From: an uncultured Bacilli bacterium
GTDB taxonomy: Bacteria; Bacillota_I; Bacilli_A; RF39; UBA660
Direction: 5' to 3'
Assembly (NCBI GenBank): GCA_934086815.1
Contig: CAKOIM010000008.1
Location: forward strand, 1-47,951
Length of the DNA stretch: 47,951 nucleotides
Part shown: in pieces, positions 40,349 to 47,951 of the stretch
Position numbering within the stretch: position 1 is the first letter of the stretch
How the letters are laid out: every line of letters starts with the position of its first letter
The notes under the pieces: model-generated
What the model was told of the DNA's origin: nothing
The model's input: only the letters and a program-made list of their open reading frames with translations
Database searches by the model: none
Made by a program: the position numbers and the translations under genes

Positions 40349-40715
40349 TTCCTATATCTTCTAAATCGTTTGTATTAATTTCATTAAACAAGTAAATAAA
40401 ACCCCCGATTAAAAATAATAGAGCAGCAATTAATTGTGTAAATGTTGCTCTATATTTTTTATTGTTAAAATCTTTATTTAGTTTAGATAAATCATTATAA
40501 AGTAATAATACAAAATATAGGTATATAAAAAAAGCTATGACAAAAATAGAAATATTAATGTTCTTTTCTAATTTATAAGCATTAATATCTTTATTTAATA
40601 AGTATTTTCGATCTAAGTGGTTAGAATATAGGGCAAAAATTGCAATGAAAAAATAAATTATCCAAATTATATCTTCATTTCTTAATCTTTTTAATTTTTC
40701 ACCTAGATCACTCAT
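40341..40715 (-). CDS. Hypothetical small membrane protein with three helices
   Basis: A 124-residue protein, not recognised. Hydrophobic segments are at about 16-31, 54-73 and 91-109, with charged loops between. It starts MSDLGEKLKRLRNED and has no signal peptide cleavage site. It is transcribed towards the deacetylase and overlaps its end. A 15-bp palindrome lies just upstream of its start, between it and the divergent pilin gene. Confidence 0.65.
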   Translation of the reverse strand: MSDLGEKLKRLRNEDIIWIIYFFIAIFALYSNHLDRKYLLNKDINAYKLEKNINISIFVIAFFIYLYFVLLLYNDLSKLNKDFNNKKYRATFTQLIAALLFLIGGFIYLFNEINTNDLEDIGII

Positions 40716-40722
40716 ATTTAAT

Positions 40723-40737
40723 AATATGTAACATATT
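40723..40737. promoter_or_regulatory. 15-bp palindrome in the divergent intergenic region
   Basis: AATATGT (40723-40729), A, ACATATT (40731-40737). It abuts the -35 box of the vWA-pilin promoter, a position suited to a repressor or activator. Confidence 0.45.
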
Positions 40738-40764
40738 GTTAAATATTTTACTTTATGCTATTAT
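40736..40764 (+). promoter_or_regulatory. Promoter of the vWA pseudopilin gene
   Basis: TTGTTA (40736-40741), a 17-nt spacer and TATTAT (40759-40764). Confidence 0.6.
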
Positions 40765-40778
40765 TATATTGTGATAAT

Positions 40779-42713
40779 ATGAAAAATAAAGGATTTACAT
40801 TAGTTGAATTAATGGCAGTTATTGTTATTATAGCAATACTTTTAGGTTTAAGTTTTGGTGTGTATTTAGAGGTATCTAAAAATGTTTTAGAATCTCAGTA
40901 TAATAATTTAATGGAAGATGTTTTAACTAAGGCTAGTAATTATGCTGAAAAGTTAGGTACTACGGAGCCCATATATATTTCTATTGATTTTTTAATAAAA
41001 CAAGGATTATTGACTCCGGATGATGAAGATTACCTATATGATCCAAGAGATCATAATAATATTTTAAATTGTTATATTATTCATGTCTATTTAAAAGATG
41101 ATGAATATGTGGCAGAATTAAAAGATAAAGCAGAATTGGAAGATGGCAGTTGTGATGAAAATAAAATAAATATAAATGATGTTGATATTTTATGTAATGG
41201 TCAAAAATGCAATAATGATTGGTACAACAAAGATATTACATTAACCATAGGTGGTTTAAGTGAAGATGAACTTATAAATAGTGAAGTAGAATGGTCTAGT
41301 TTAAATGGGGTATATGTAAAACAAAATACCAGTGAAAATAAAAAACTGGTTGTAAATCCTGAATTAATACTAAATACGACATATAGTGTTTTAATAAAGT
41401 ATGATGGTAAAGAAAAAAGATTAAGCAAAAACATTAAAATAGATAAAGAAATGCCTCAATTAATAAATAATAGTTTACAAGTTGAATATGATAAAAAACA
41501 GTATTTGAAAGTTAGTGCAACAGATATGTCTGGTTCAGGATATAAAGGTTTTGCTCTTAATAAAAATACTTGTGAAGGAGTTAGTTATCAAACAGATAAT
41601 TTAAAAATACAAGAAAATGGTGATTACAAATTATGTGTTTCCGATAATGCTGGTAATGTTTTAGAAAAAAATATAAAAATTAATAAGATAACTTTTGATT
41701 ATGATGATATTTCTAATACAAATATTACTAAGAAAGATATTTATTTTCTAGATGGGGATACTAATTATCCTTTGCTTGTTCCAAGTAGAATGGGATATAA
41801 TTTTAAACATTGGGAAAAAAATAATAATAAAGTTTATAGTTTTAATGATTTAAAAGATAATGATATTGTTAAAGCAAAATGGGATTTTTCTGATTTAGAT
41901 ATAGTAGTAGATAAAATTGATAAAAATACTGTCGGAGTATTAATTGAAAACAAAATTAATATGATCTTAGTTTTAGATGTATCTGGAAGTATGGATGGAA
42001 GTGAATTAAGTAATTTAAAAACAGTTTCCAAAAATTTAATTGAAAGTATGTCCTTTGATGTTGGTTCAACTATCTCTATTATCGAGTTTGAATCTAGTGC
42101 TCGTATTTTGCTTGAAAAAGGTACAAACAAAAATGAGGCTTTAAATATTATTAATGGCTTATCTGCGGATGGAGGAACTTCATTTAATAATGCCTTAAAT
42201 AAGGCTCAAACTGTTATTGATCGAGCTAATTTTGAAAAAGAAAATACTTTTATGATTTTTGTAAGTGATGGTTATGATGGTAGCTCTCTTTCAACTTCGG
42301 TAATTACTGATATTAAAAATAAAATATCGACAGTTTATTCAATTGGTATAGGTAGTGGAGCAGATACATCAAGTTTGACGACAATTGCATCAATAGGTTG
42401 TTATTTTAATTCTAATAATGGTTTAGAAAGTTTAAAAGATATATTTACTAAAATTCAAGACGAAATAAGAGAAGAAACAAATATTAAGTCTAATCAAGGG
42501 TTAATACATTTACCAAATTTATTTGTTTCTAATGAATTTCCTTTTGTTTTAACAGTAAATGGAAAAGATAATACTTATACATCGCTTTCAAGTATTAGTG
42601 ATTTAGTAACAATTGTCAATAATGAATATTACTTAGATTTAAAAAAGGTAGATAATGTTTATAAATTAAATGGAAATTTAAAAGTAATTAATTTTACTTA
42701 TTATTATAGTTGA
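40779..42713 (+). CDS. Large modular pseudopilin with InlB-like unit and von Willebrand A domain
   Basis: A 644-residue protein. It begins MKNKGFTLVELMAVIVI, a class III prepilin leader (cleavage between Gly5 and Phe6, Glu at +5) and pilin helix. A pilin-like globular part and beta-rich segments follow, then an InlB B-repeat-like unit at about 328-365 (GYNFKHWEKNNNKVYSFND), then a vWA domain at about 390-560. The vWA MIDAS is DVSGS at 400-404, with Thr in GGTSF and Asp in VSDGYDG, so metal-dependent ligand binding is expected. Modular minor pilins with vWA domains are known in Streptococcus sanguinis, where they act as adhesins at the pilus tip. No weak start-site alternative is convincing. 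Pilus machinery is not in the window. Confidence 0.85.
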   Translation: MKNKGFTLVELMAVIVIIAILLGLSFGVYLEVSKNVLESQYNNLMEDVLTKASNYAEKLGTTEPIYISIDFLIKQGLLTPDDEDYLYDPRDHNNILNCYIIHVYLKDDEYVAELKDKAELEDGSCDENKININDVDILCNGQKCNNDWYNKDITLTIGGLSEDELINSEVEWSSLNGVYVKQNTSENKKLVVNPELILNTTYSVLIKYDGKEKRLSKNIKIDKEMPQLINNSLQVEYDKKQYLKVSATDMSGSGYKGFALNKNTCEGVSYQTDNLKIQENGDYKLCVSDNAGNVLEKNIKINKITFDYDDISNTNITKKDIYFLDGDTNYPLLVPSRMGYNFKHWEKNNNKVYSFNDLKDNDIVKAKWDFSDLDIVVDKIDKNTVGVLIENKINMILVLDVSGSMDGSELSNLKTVSKNLIESMSFDVGSTISIIEFESSARILLEKGTNKNEALNIINGLSADGGTSFNNALNKAQTVIDRANFEKENTFMIFVSDGYDGSSLSTSVITDIKNKISTVYSIGIGSGADTSSLTTIASIGCYFNSNNGLESLKDIFTKIQDEIREETNIKSNQGLIHLPNLFVSNEFPFVLTVNGKDNTYTSLSSISDLVTIVNNEYYLDLKKVDNVYKLNGNLKVINFTYYYS

Positions 42714-42720
42714 GGTTATT

Positions 42721-43512
42721 ATGAAAAATAAAATAGTTATTGCATTTTTAGTTTTAATATTATTTTCTATTGTAGGGGTTTTTATATATTTTAAAAAAAG
42801 TAAAGAAGAAATAGTGCCTATTAATAATGTTAGTTTTACATTAAATGATATAGCAAATAATTTTAAAAAATTAGATTATGCTAAGAAAAATAAATGTAAT
42901 GTAAAGGTATTAAAAGATCAATTACAATTTAATTGTAATAAAAAAGAATATGTATTTAATTTTGATGGTATTGAACTAAGTATTTTAAGTAGTGATTTAG
43001 ATTTAGAATTAATAAAGTATTTAGTAAATACAATTGAAAATTTACATGGTTATAGTGAAGATGAATATTTAGAGACTATTACAAGATTTTTAGAAGGTAA
43101 AATAAATGTTACTGGTTTAATTTTGCGCTCTTTAAATAATGAAACTTATTTTAAAGTTGTTGTTAATAAAAAATTAAAGCTAGAAGATAAAAAAGAAATA
43201 ATTAAAAGTGAAACAATTAAAGATATAAGTGATGTATTTTATAATTATGAAAATGATAATTGCTTAATAACAAATATTTCTTTAATTAAAGATGAAAACT
43301 ATTATATATTTTCTGGTACATATGCCGGAGATTTAAATAAGAATTTTAATATTAAGTTTTATGATAAGAATAAAAAACTTATAAAAAAAGAGAGTATTTC
43401 TTATAATACATTTAATACCTATGGAAATAAAGTTTTAAATTATGTTGTTAATACTACATTTTTAGATAATGAAATAAATAATGTAAGTTATTATAGTATT
43501 TTTGTTGATTAA
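42721..43512 (+). CDS. Hypothetical membrane-anchored extracytoplasmic protein
   Basis: A 263-residue protein with one N-terminal helix (5-24) and a long extracytoplasmic part (mostly strand-rich, Lys/Asn-rich), not recognised. It starts eight bases after the vWA pseudopilin stop, so the two are co-expressed; it may be a pilus assembly partner or accessory. There are few Cys and no lipobox. The cdsA gene begins 43 bases after its stop with a separate ribosome site. Confidence 0.6.
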   Translation: MKNKIVIAFLVLILFSIVGVFIYFKKSKEEIVPINNVSFTLNDIANNFKKLDYAKKNKCNVKVLKDQLQFNCNKKEYVFNFDGIELSILSSDLDLELIKYLVNTIENLHGYSEDEYLETITRFLEGKINVTGLILRSLNNETYFKVVVNKKLKLEDKKEIIKSETIKDISDVFYNYENDNCLITNISLIKDENYYIFSGTYAGDLNKNFNIKFYDKNKKLIKKESISYNTFNTYGNKVLNYVVNTTFLDNEINNVSYYSIFVD

Positions 43513-43555
43513 AAATTATTTAAATAGTATACTTATTTTTAGATATGGAGGATAT

Positions 43556-44341
43556 ATGAAAGAAAGAATAATTAGTGCAATTATAGCTCTTATAATTGTT
43601 GTGCCATTAATATTATTAGGGGGAATTTTTTATAAAGTTGGTGTATGTATTATAGCTTTACTAGCCTTAAAAGAAATATTAGATTTACCTAAAAGTCATG
43701 AAAAATATCCAAATTTTATAATTGGAGTAGCGGCAATATTGTTAGTAACGTTTATATTATCTAATAGTAGGGCATCTATTTATGATTGTTTTTCATATCA
43801 ATTACTAGCTCTAAGTATTTTGTTTTTATTGTTACCAGTTATTTTTTATAAGGATCATAAATATAGTTCGCGTGATGCTTTATATTTACTGGGAGTAATA
43901 TATTTTTTAGGGATAGTATTTAATTTATTTGTTGTATTTAGAATGAAAAATTTAAATCTCTTTATTTTCTTGCTTATTATTCCTATGATTAATGATATTT
44001 TTGCTTATTTAATTGGTTGTAAATTTGGCAAAAATAAGTTATGTCCTTTAATAAGTCCCAAAAAAACTTGGGAAGGTTCTATTGGAGGCTTAGTTATAGG
44101 AACTTTAGTAGGTTTACTAATTTATAACTTTTTAGTTGGAAGTATAAGTATAAAAATAATTATTGAAGTTATTATTTTATCTATTGCTGGTCAAATGGGA
44201 GATTTAGTAATGAGTTCTATTAAAAGAGAAAATGGAGTTAAAGATTTTTCTAATATTATGCCAGGGCATGGGGGAATCTTAGATAGATTAGATAGTATTA
44301 TATTTGTATTTATAACATATATTGTTTTATTAGGATTTTAA
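43556..44341 (+). CDS. cdsA: Phosphatidate cytidylyltransferase CdsA
   Basis: A 261-residue polytopic membrane enzyme that makes CDP-diacylglycerol from phosphatidate and CTP, the branch point of phospholipid synthesis. About seven helices are present. The family signature is near the C-terminus: SPKKTWEGSIGG, GQMGDLVMSSIKRENGVKDF and PGHGGILDRLDS. I use ATG 43556 after TGGAGG; the frame extends upstream into the previous gene without a ribosome site. rseP follows by 13 bases. The dxr gene, often between these two, is absent. Confidence 0.95.
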   Translation: MKERIISAIIALIIVVPLILLGGIFYKVGVCIIALLALKEILDLPKSHEKYPNFIIGVAAILLVTFILSNSRASIYDCFSYQLLALSILFLLLPVIFYKDHKYSSRDALYLLGVIYFLGIVFNLFVVFRMKNLNLFIFLLIIPMINDIFAYLIGCKFGKNKLCPLISPKKTWEGSIGGLVIGTLVGLLIYNFLVGSISIKIIIEVIILSIAGQMGDLVMSSIKRENGVKDFSNIMPGHGGILDRLDSIIFVFITYIVLLGF

Positions 44342-44354
44342 GGAGGAAATACAT

Positions 44355-45407
44355 ATGTGGTTTGTATCATTATTAGTTTTAATATTTATATTAGGGATTA
44401 TAATTTTAGTGCATGAATTTGGACATTTTATATGGGCTAAAAAATTTGGTGTTCATATATTTGAATTTTCTATTGGAATGGGGCCTATAATTCATACCCA
44501 TAAGGGAAAAGATAATATTGATTATAATATTAGAGCTTTACCAATTGGTGGTTTTGTATCAATGGCAGGTGAAGTTTATGAAGAAGAATTAGAGGGTGTA
44601 AAAAAAGAAGATTACATGTGTAATAAACCTTGGTGGCAAAGATTAATAATTTTAGTTGCGGGGGTATTTAATAATTTTGTTTTAGCCATTGTACTTTTAT
44701 TTATTAGTGCCCTTATTTGGGGAGGTAATTCTTTAGAAGCTGTTGTGGATGAAGCCGTAGAAAATTATCCGATGGCCGAAGCTGGTATTAAAAGCGGGGA
44801 TAAGATTCTTGCTATTAATGATCATAAAGTATCTAGTTGGGATGTTGCTCAAATAGTTTTATATATGAAAAATGATAAAGATTATTATACATTTTTAGTA
44901 AGACATGAAGATGGAACAAAAGAAAGTTATAAAGTAAAACCAATTGTTGAAAAAGATAAAGATGGTAATGAAAAAGAAGTTTTTGGTATTAAAATAAAAC
45001 AATCAAGTTTAACGGGTGTTGGTGGTTCAATAAAATATGCTTTCTTAAAATTTAGAAGTGTTATTGATACTATGGCCCTTACAGTAAGTGGATTAATAAC
45101 TGGAAAGATATCGACATCAGCTTTAGCAGGACCAGTTGGTATGTATCAAGTTATTGATGAATCTATTTCATATGGACTTAATTATATGATATATATTACG
45201 GCATTTTTATCTATTAATGTTGGCTTTATTAATGTTTTACCATTCCCAGCATTTGATGGAGGAAGAGTATTTTTCTTACTAGTTGAAAAAATTAAAGGTA
45301 AACCTATTAATTCTAAATTTGAAAATACTTGTCATATGATTGGATTTTTCTTGCTTTTATTATTAATGATTTATATAACTATTCAAGATATTATTAGAAT
45401 TTTTTAA
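44355..45407 (+). CDS. rseP: Site-2 membrane metalloprotease RseP/RasP
   Basis: A 350-residue intramembrane zinc protease that clears signal peptides and cuts anti-sigma factors. The active-site HEFGH is in the first helix (LVHEFGHFIWAKKFG). A PDZ domain at about 125-200 includes AEAGIKSGDKILAIND. The third ligand lies in NVLPFPAFDGG, where Phe-Pro and Phe replace the more common Pro and Leu. AGGAGG precedes ATG 44355. In B. subtilis RasP processes RsiW and FtsL. It is co-transcribed with cdsA. Confidence 0.95.
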   Translation: MWFVSLLVLIFILGIIILVHEFGHFIWAKKFGVHIFEFSIGMGPIIHTHKGKDNIDYNIRALPIGGFVSMAGEVYEEELEGVKKEDYMCNKPWWQRLIILVAGVFNNFVLAIVLLFISALIWGGNSLEAVVDEAVENYPMAEAGIKSGDKILAINDHKVSSWDVAQIVLYMKNDKDYYTFLVRHEDGTKESYKVKPIVEKDKDGNEKEVFGIKIKQSSLTGVGGSIKYAFLKFRSVIDTMALTVSGLITGKISTSALAGPVGMYQVIDESISYGLNYMIYITAFLSINVGFINVLPFPAFDGGRVFFLLVEKIKGKPINSKFENTCHMIGFFLLLLLMIYITIQDIIRIF

Positions 45408-45423
45408 AGTTTTTGTTTACTTT

Positions 45424-45452
45424 CGTGTATATTTTATGATATAATCTTTTTG
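45424..45452 (+). promoter_or_regulatory. Promoter and leader of rplS
   Basis: TTTACT, an 18-nt spacer and TATAAT (about 45438-45443) begin a leader of roughly 70 bases before the AAGGAGG site. The leader could hold an L19 autoregulatory hairpin, but I could not confirm that structure. The boundaries are approximate. Confidence 0.4.
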
Positions 45453-45521
45453 ACCCAAAGAGGTATATAATCCGCTGTAAAATTATAAGATTATAGGTAA
45501 TAAGTATAAGGAGGTAAGATT

Positions 45522-45863
45522 ATGGCAAATTTAGTTGATAAAATTGCTGCAAAACATATTCGTAAAGATATTCCTGAATTTAGAGTTGGGGATACAGTTA
45601 GAGTTGATGTTTGGGTAAAAGAAGGAAAGAAAGAAAGAATCCAATCTTTTGAAGGCTTAGTAATAGCTAAAAGAGGTGGAGGAGTTTCAGAAACATTTAC
45701 TGTACGTAAAAAAAGCGGTACAATTGGTGTACAAAGAGTATTTCCAGTTAATGCACCAACAATTGATAAAATTGTGGTAGTTAAAAAAGGTAAAGTTCGT
45801 CGTGCTAAACTTAACTTTATTAAAGGAATGCGTAAAGAATATAAAGTCAAGGAAAGAAGTTAA
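45522..45863 (+). CDS. rplS: Large-subunit ribosomal protein L19
   Basis: A 113-residue 50S protein near the interface with the 30S subunit. The canonical body FRVGDTVRVDVWVKEGKKER, SFEGLVIAKRGGG, FTVRKKS and GVQRVFP is intact, with a basic C-terminus KVRRAKLNFIKG. AAGGAGG precedes ATG 45522. It is normally next to rimM-trmD, which here lie 16 kb away. It is followed by lepB past a partial terminator. Confidence 0.98.
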   Translation: MANLVDKIAAKHIRKDIPEFRVGDTVRVDVWVKEGKKERIQSFEGLVIAKRGGGVSETFTVRKKSGTIGVQRVFPVNAPTIDKIVVVKKGKVRRAKLNFIKGMRKEYKVKERS

Positions 45864-45876
45864 TTCTTTCCTTTTT
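45849..45876 (+). terminator. Terminator or attenuator between rplS and lepB
   Basis: AAGGAAAGAA (45849-45858) and TTCTTTCCTT (45864-45873) with T to 45876. It overlaps the rplS stop. lepB starts 18 bases later with no separate promoter that I can see, so read-through is likely. Confidence 0.65.
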
Positions 45877-45893
45877 GGTTAGGAGGATAGTTT

Positions 45894-46376
45894 TTGAAAG
45901 TTATAAAAGAATTAATACCATATATAATAATTATTATTGTTGTAGTTTTAATAAGAACGTTTATTATTACACCTGTTAAAGTAGATGGAGATAGTATGAA
46001 AGAAACATTAAATGATAATGATATATTACTGTTATATAAATTGGGAAGTATTAAAAGATTTGATATAGTTGTATTAGATGAAGCTTATGATAATGAAAAA
46101 ATAATTAAAAGGGTTATTGGAATGCCAGGAGAAACTGTAAGTATTAAAAATGATAAAATATATATTAATGGTAAAGTTATAGATAATTCTTTTGCTTATG
46201 GGACTACTAGTGATGTAGATAAAATAGAATTAGGTGAAGATGAATATTTTATTTTAGGGGATAATCGTTTAATTAGTAAAGATTCAAGGTACTTTGGTCC
46301 AGTTACAAAGGGCGAAATAATTGGTAAAGTAGTTTTTAGATTATTTCCTTTTAATAAAATTGGAACGGTGAAATAA
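45894..46376 (+). CDS. lepB: Signal peptidase I (type P)
   Basis: A 160-residue membrane serine protease that removes signal peptides outside the membrane. One N-terminal helix at about 7-24 is followed by VDGDSMKETLNDND with the catalytic Ser, KRVIGMPGE with the catalytic Lys, and GDNRLISKDSRYFGPV. The Lys general base shows the prokaryotic P type, not the SipW type. It starts at TTG 45894 after AGGAGG, a non-ATG start chosen by the site. It should serve the exported proteins of this window. Confidence 0.94.
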   Translation: MKVIKELIPYIIIIIVVVLIRTFIITPVKVDGDSMKETLNDNDILLLYKLGSIKRFDIVVLDEAYDNEKIIKRVIGMPGETVSIKNDKIYINGKVIDNSFAYGTTSDVDKIELGEDEYFILGDNRLISKDSRYFGPVTKGEIIGKVVFRLFPFNKIGTVK

Positions 46377-46397
46377 ACTAAGTTTTAGTTTTTTTCT
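46375..46397 (+). terminator. Terminator of lepB
   Basis: AAACTAA (46375-46381), GTT, TTAGTTT (46385-46391) and further T. It begins at the stop codon. Confidence 0.7.
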
Positions 46398-46403
46398 TTT
46401 GTC

Positions 46404-46432
46404 TTGAAAATTTTAATTTATTGTTCTAAAAT
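46404..46432 (+). promoter_or_regulatory. Promoter of the DUF1653 gene
   Basis: TTGAAA (46404-46409), a 17-nt spacer and TAAAAT (46427-46432). Confidence 0.65.
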
Positions 46433-46448
46433 AAAATTGGTGATAATT

Positions 46449-46691
46449 ATGAATGAAGTTAAAATAAATCATGTATATAAACATTTTAAAGGAGATTACT
46501 ATTTAGTCGAAGATATAGCCATTAATAGTGAAACTGGTGAGTTATATGTAGTATATAGAGCATTATATGGAGATAATCTACTTTATATAAGGCCACTTAA
46601 AATGTTTACTTCTTTAGTGGATCGTGAAAAATATCCGAATGTTTCACAAAAATATAGATTTGAATTACAAAATATAAAGAGTAAGAAGTGA
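46449..46691 (+). CDS. DUF1653 family protein
   Basis: An 80-residue protein matching DUF1653 (VYKHFKGDYYLVEDIA, VVYRALYGDNLLYIRPLKMF). The family is a small all-beta domain, often fused to hydrolases or standing alone; its function is unknown. I start at ATG 46449; the in-frame TTG at 46404 is the -35 box of its promoter. It is monocistronic and is followed by decayed sequence. Confidence 0.82.
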   Translation: MNEVKINHVYKHFKGDYYLVEDIAINSETGELYVVYRALYGDNLLYIRPLKMFTSLVDREKYPNVSQKYRFELQNIKSKK

Positions 46692-47232
46692 TTTATAAGC
46701 GATTTATGAAACTCCGGAATATGATACAAAAACATATTTGTTTCTTATGCTAAAAAAATTAATTATTATTTGATAGGTGTTAAAATAATAAAAGAGTATT
46801 TAGTTTTGTTCGAGAAGATATGATTTTAGATTTGTTTTTATAGAGGGATAAAAAATAAAATAAAGAGGTTGTAGACAATAGTTCACTTAATTAAGCATCA
46901 GCTGATTATTTAACTGAAAGTGTTAATCAGTATTGGTATGGCTTAATCCAAGTAATTTGGTAGTAGTTCCAGAAAAATATACTAAAGATAAAACAACTGA
47001 AATTGTAAATTATATGCTTTTACAAGTTGATAAAAATAGTGAGTATGAATCGGATGCTATAGCTTATATAAAATATCTATATAAGGCCAATAATAATCAA
47101 TTGGGTATATTGAAAATAATGATAAATATCTATATCGATATCAAGTAATAAGATTATATAAAAAATTAAATTAATTCAAGAATTTATTGTAAAAAAGATT
47201 AATTATGTTAATATAATAATGGAGGTATCAAA
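46692..47232 (+). other. Decayed sequence between the DUF1653 gene and the repeat protein
   Basis: Short coding-like scraps are visible but none is a credible gene. Examples are ETPEYDTKTYLFLMLKK near 46710-46770 and a longer frame from about 46950 to 47148 (NLVVVPEKYTKDKTTEIVNYM, then YIKYLYKANNNQL) with no start or ribosome site. I read these as remnants of one or more lost genes. The end holds a TATAAT and the ribosome site of the next gene. Confidence 0.4.
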
Positions 47233-47951
47233 ATGATCGGAGAATTTACTTTAAAAATATTATGTGATAAATATGGAGTTTCATCAGAAAAAATTGTTAA
47301 TAAAAATAATAATATTCTTACGGAAGGAATGTATCATGAAATATCGGATACTTTGAACTATTTAATAAATGACTTAAAAATGGAAGCTAAGAATATAGAA
47401 AAATGTCCAAGTATATTATATAGAAATGTAAATGCAATTAAAGAAAATTTTAAATTTTTAAAAGAAAATAAACTTTCTTTTTCATCTATAGAAACTTGCT
47501 TACATGTTTTATCAGCAGAACCTAATGATTTGAGAGAAATTTATACTTATGTAGATGAAAATTATGGTAAAAAAGCAATAGAAAAAACAACATCCATTTT
47601 ATCAAGTAAAAAAGACCTATTAATAGAAGTTGAAAAAATAGGATTAAATAAAAATTGGAATTTATCAATAGCAAGTGGAATTAGCTTTGGATTTACTACA
47701 TTGGATGAAGTGAAAAAAATTACAGGAAGTCAAGAGTTTAAGAAACATCCAGAATTGTTTACATCGGAAGTATTAGCTTTTTCTAGTTTAGAAAAAATTC
47801 ATGATATAATCAAAAGTCAAGAGTTTGAAGACCATCCCGAATTGTTTACATCAACAACGTTAGCCCATGCTAGCTTAAAAGAAATCCAAGATATAATCAA
47901 AAGTGAAGAGTTTAAAGCTCATCCGGAATTATTTACATCAACAACATTAGC
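47233..47951 (+). CDS. Tandem-repeat helical protein, partial (runs off the window)
   Basis: ATG 47233 has GGAGG upstream, and the frame stays open to the window end (239 codons seen). The first 165 residues are helical and polar (MIGEFTLKILCDKYGVSSEKI). From 47728 a unit of exactly 29 codons recurs (starts 47728, 47815, 47902) with the pattern S-x-EF-x-x-HPELFTS-x-x-LA, then SL-x-x-I-x-DIIK. The units form two short helices each and should stack into a solenoid. The repeats are also similar at DNA level, so copy number may vary. No family assigned; a binding scaffold is a reasonable guess. The C-terminus is not visible. Confidence 0.7.
   Translation, partial: MIGEFTLKILCDKYGVSSEKIVNKNNNILTEGMYHEISDTLNYLINDLKMEAKNIEKCPSILYRNVNAIKENFKFLKENKLSFSSIETCLHVLSAEPNDLREIYTYVDENYGKKAIEKTTSILSSKKDLLIEVEKIGLNKNWNLSIASGISFGFTTLDEVKKITGSQEFKKHPELFTSEVLAFSSLEKIHDIIKSQEFEDHPELFTSTTLAHASLKEIQDIIKSEEFKAHPELFTSTTL

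Noticed and set aside
45440..45521. Confident call of a ribosomal L19 leader
   Set aside because: A leader exists, but I could not confirm the conserved structure by eye, so it is only mentioned with the promoter.
46933..47148. A 71-codon frame as a gene
   Set aside because: It has no ribosome site or recognisable fold, and it begins inside decayed sequence; treated as a remnant.
47728..47951. CRISPR-like array from the regular 87-base repeats
   Set aside because: The repeats are contiguous coding units in one open frame, with no unique spacers.

Overview
This is a chromosomal window from an AT-rich, endospore-forming member of the Bacillota. The evidence is direct. It carries the B. subtilis-like order ftsA-ftsZ-spoIIGA-sigE, plus spoIIIAH, gerE, gerM and a spoVIF-like gene, all with Gram-positive Shine-Dalgarno sites and sigma-A promoters. 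TGA acts as a stop (murB ends TGG-TGA) and TGG encodes Trp, so this is not the Mycoplasma code. The many short proteins of unknown function, InlB-type repeats and DUF4143 ATPases suggest an uncultured gut Bacilli/Erysipelotrichia-like lineage; that placement is inference.

Layout. 1-4.3 kb: murC (-), then an anaerobic ribonucleotide reductase whose glycyl-radical tail is a separate small gene. 4.3-5.7 kb: decayed mobile-element remnants beside a tRNA-Arg. 5.8-7.7 kb: sporulation cluster gerM, gerE, spoIIIAH (-). 7.7-12.7 kb: a phosphoesterase, then ftsA, ftsZ, spoIIGA, sigE. 12.7-18.6 kb: a candidate small RNA, a VanY-type carboxypeptidase, ffh, a broken DUF4143 ATPase, an M3-like metallopeptidase and an intact DUF4143 ATPase. 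18.7-20.5 kb: a surface protein whose 3' end jumps abruptly in G+C and looks like the variable region of a diversity-generating retroelement target. 20.6-30.7 kb: a SleB-like hydrolase, engB, a pseudopilin, der, spoVIF, fic, a second VanY, mscL, a metallopeptidase, an rRNA methyltransferase, rimM, trmD and small unknowns. 30.7-36.9 kb: a GDPD, then murG-murB-divIB-queH, small surface/unknown genes and a Xer recombinase. 36.9-40.7 kb: an ABC exporter, a polysaccharide deacetylase and a membrane protein. 40.8-43.5 kb: a large pseudopilin carrying a von Willebrand A domain, with a partner gene. 43.6-46.7 kb: cdsA, rseP, rplS, lepB and a DUF1653 gene. 46.7-47.95 kb: a decayed stretch, then the start of a tandem 29-residue repeat protein that runs off the window.

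How it fits together. Most of the window is housekeeping: peptidoglycan precursors, division, SRP targeting, ribosome and tRNA maturation, and lipid synthesis. Sporulation control sits beside division, with SpoIIGA activating pro-SigE, SigE probably reading spoIIIAH, and GerE/GerM acting late. The accessory material is concentrated in the remnant region, the DUF4143/peptidase group, the compositionally odd surface gene, and the pilin-like surface proteins.

The best leads for something unusual are the split NrdD, the GC-rich NNY-codon 3' end of the 18.7 kb surface gene, the candidate small RNA after sigE, and the vWA pseudopilin.
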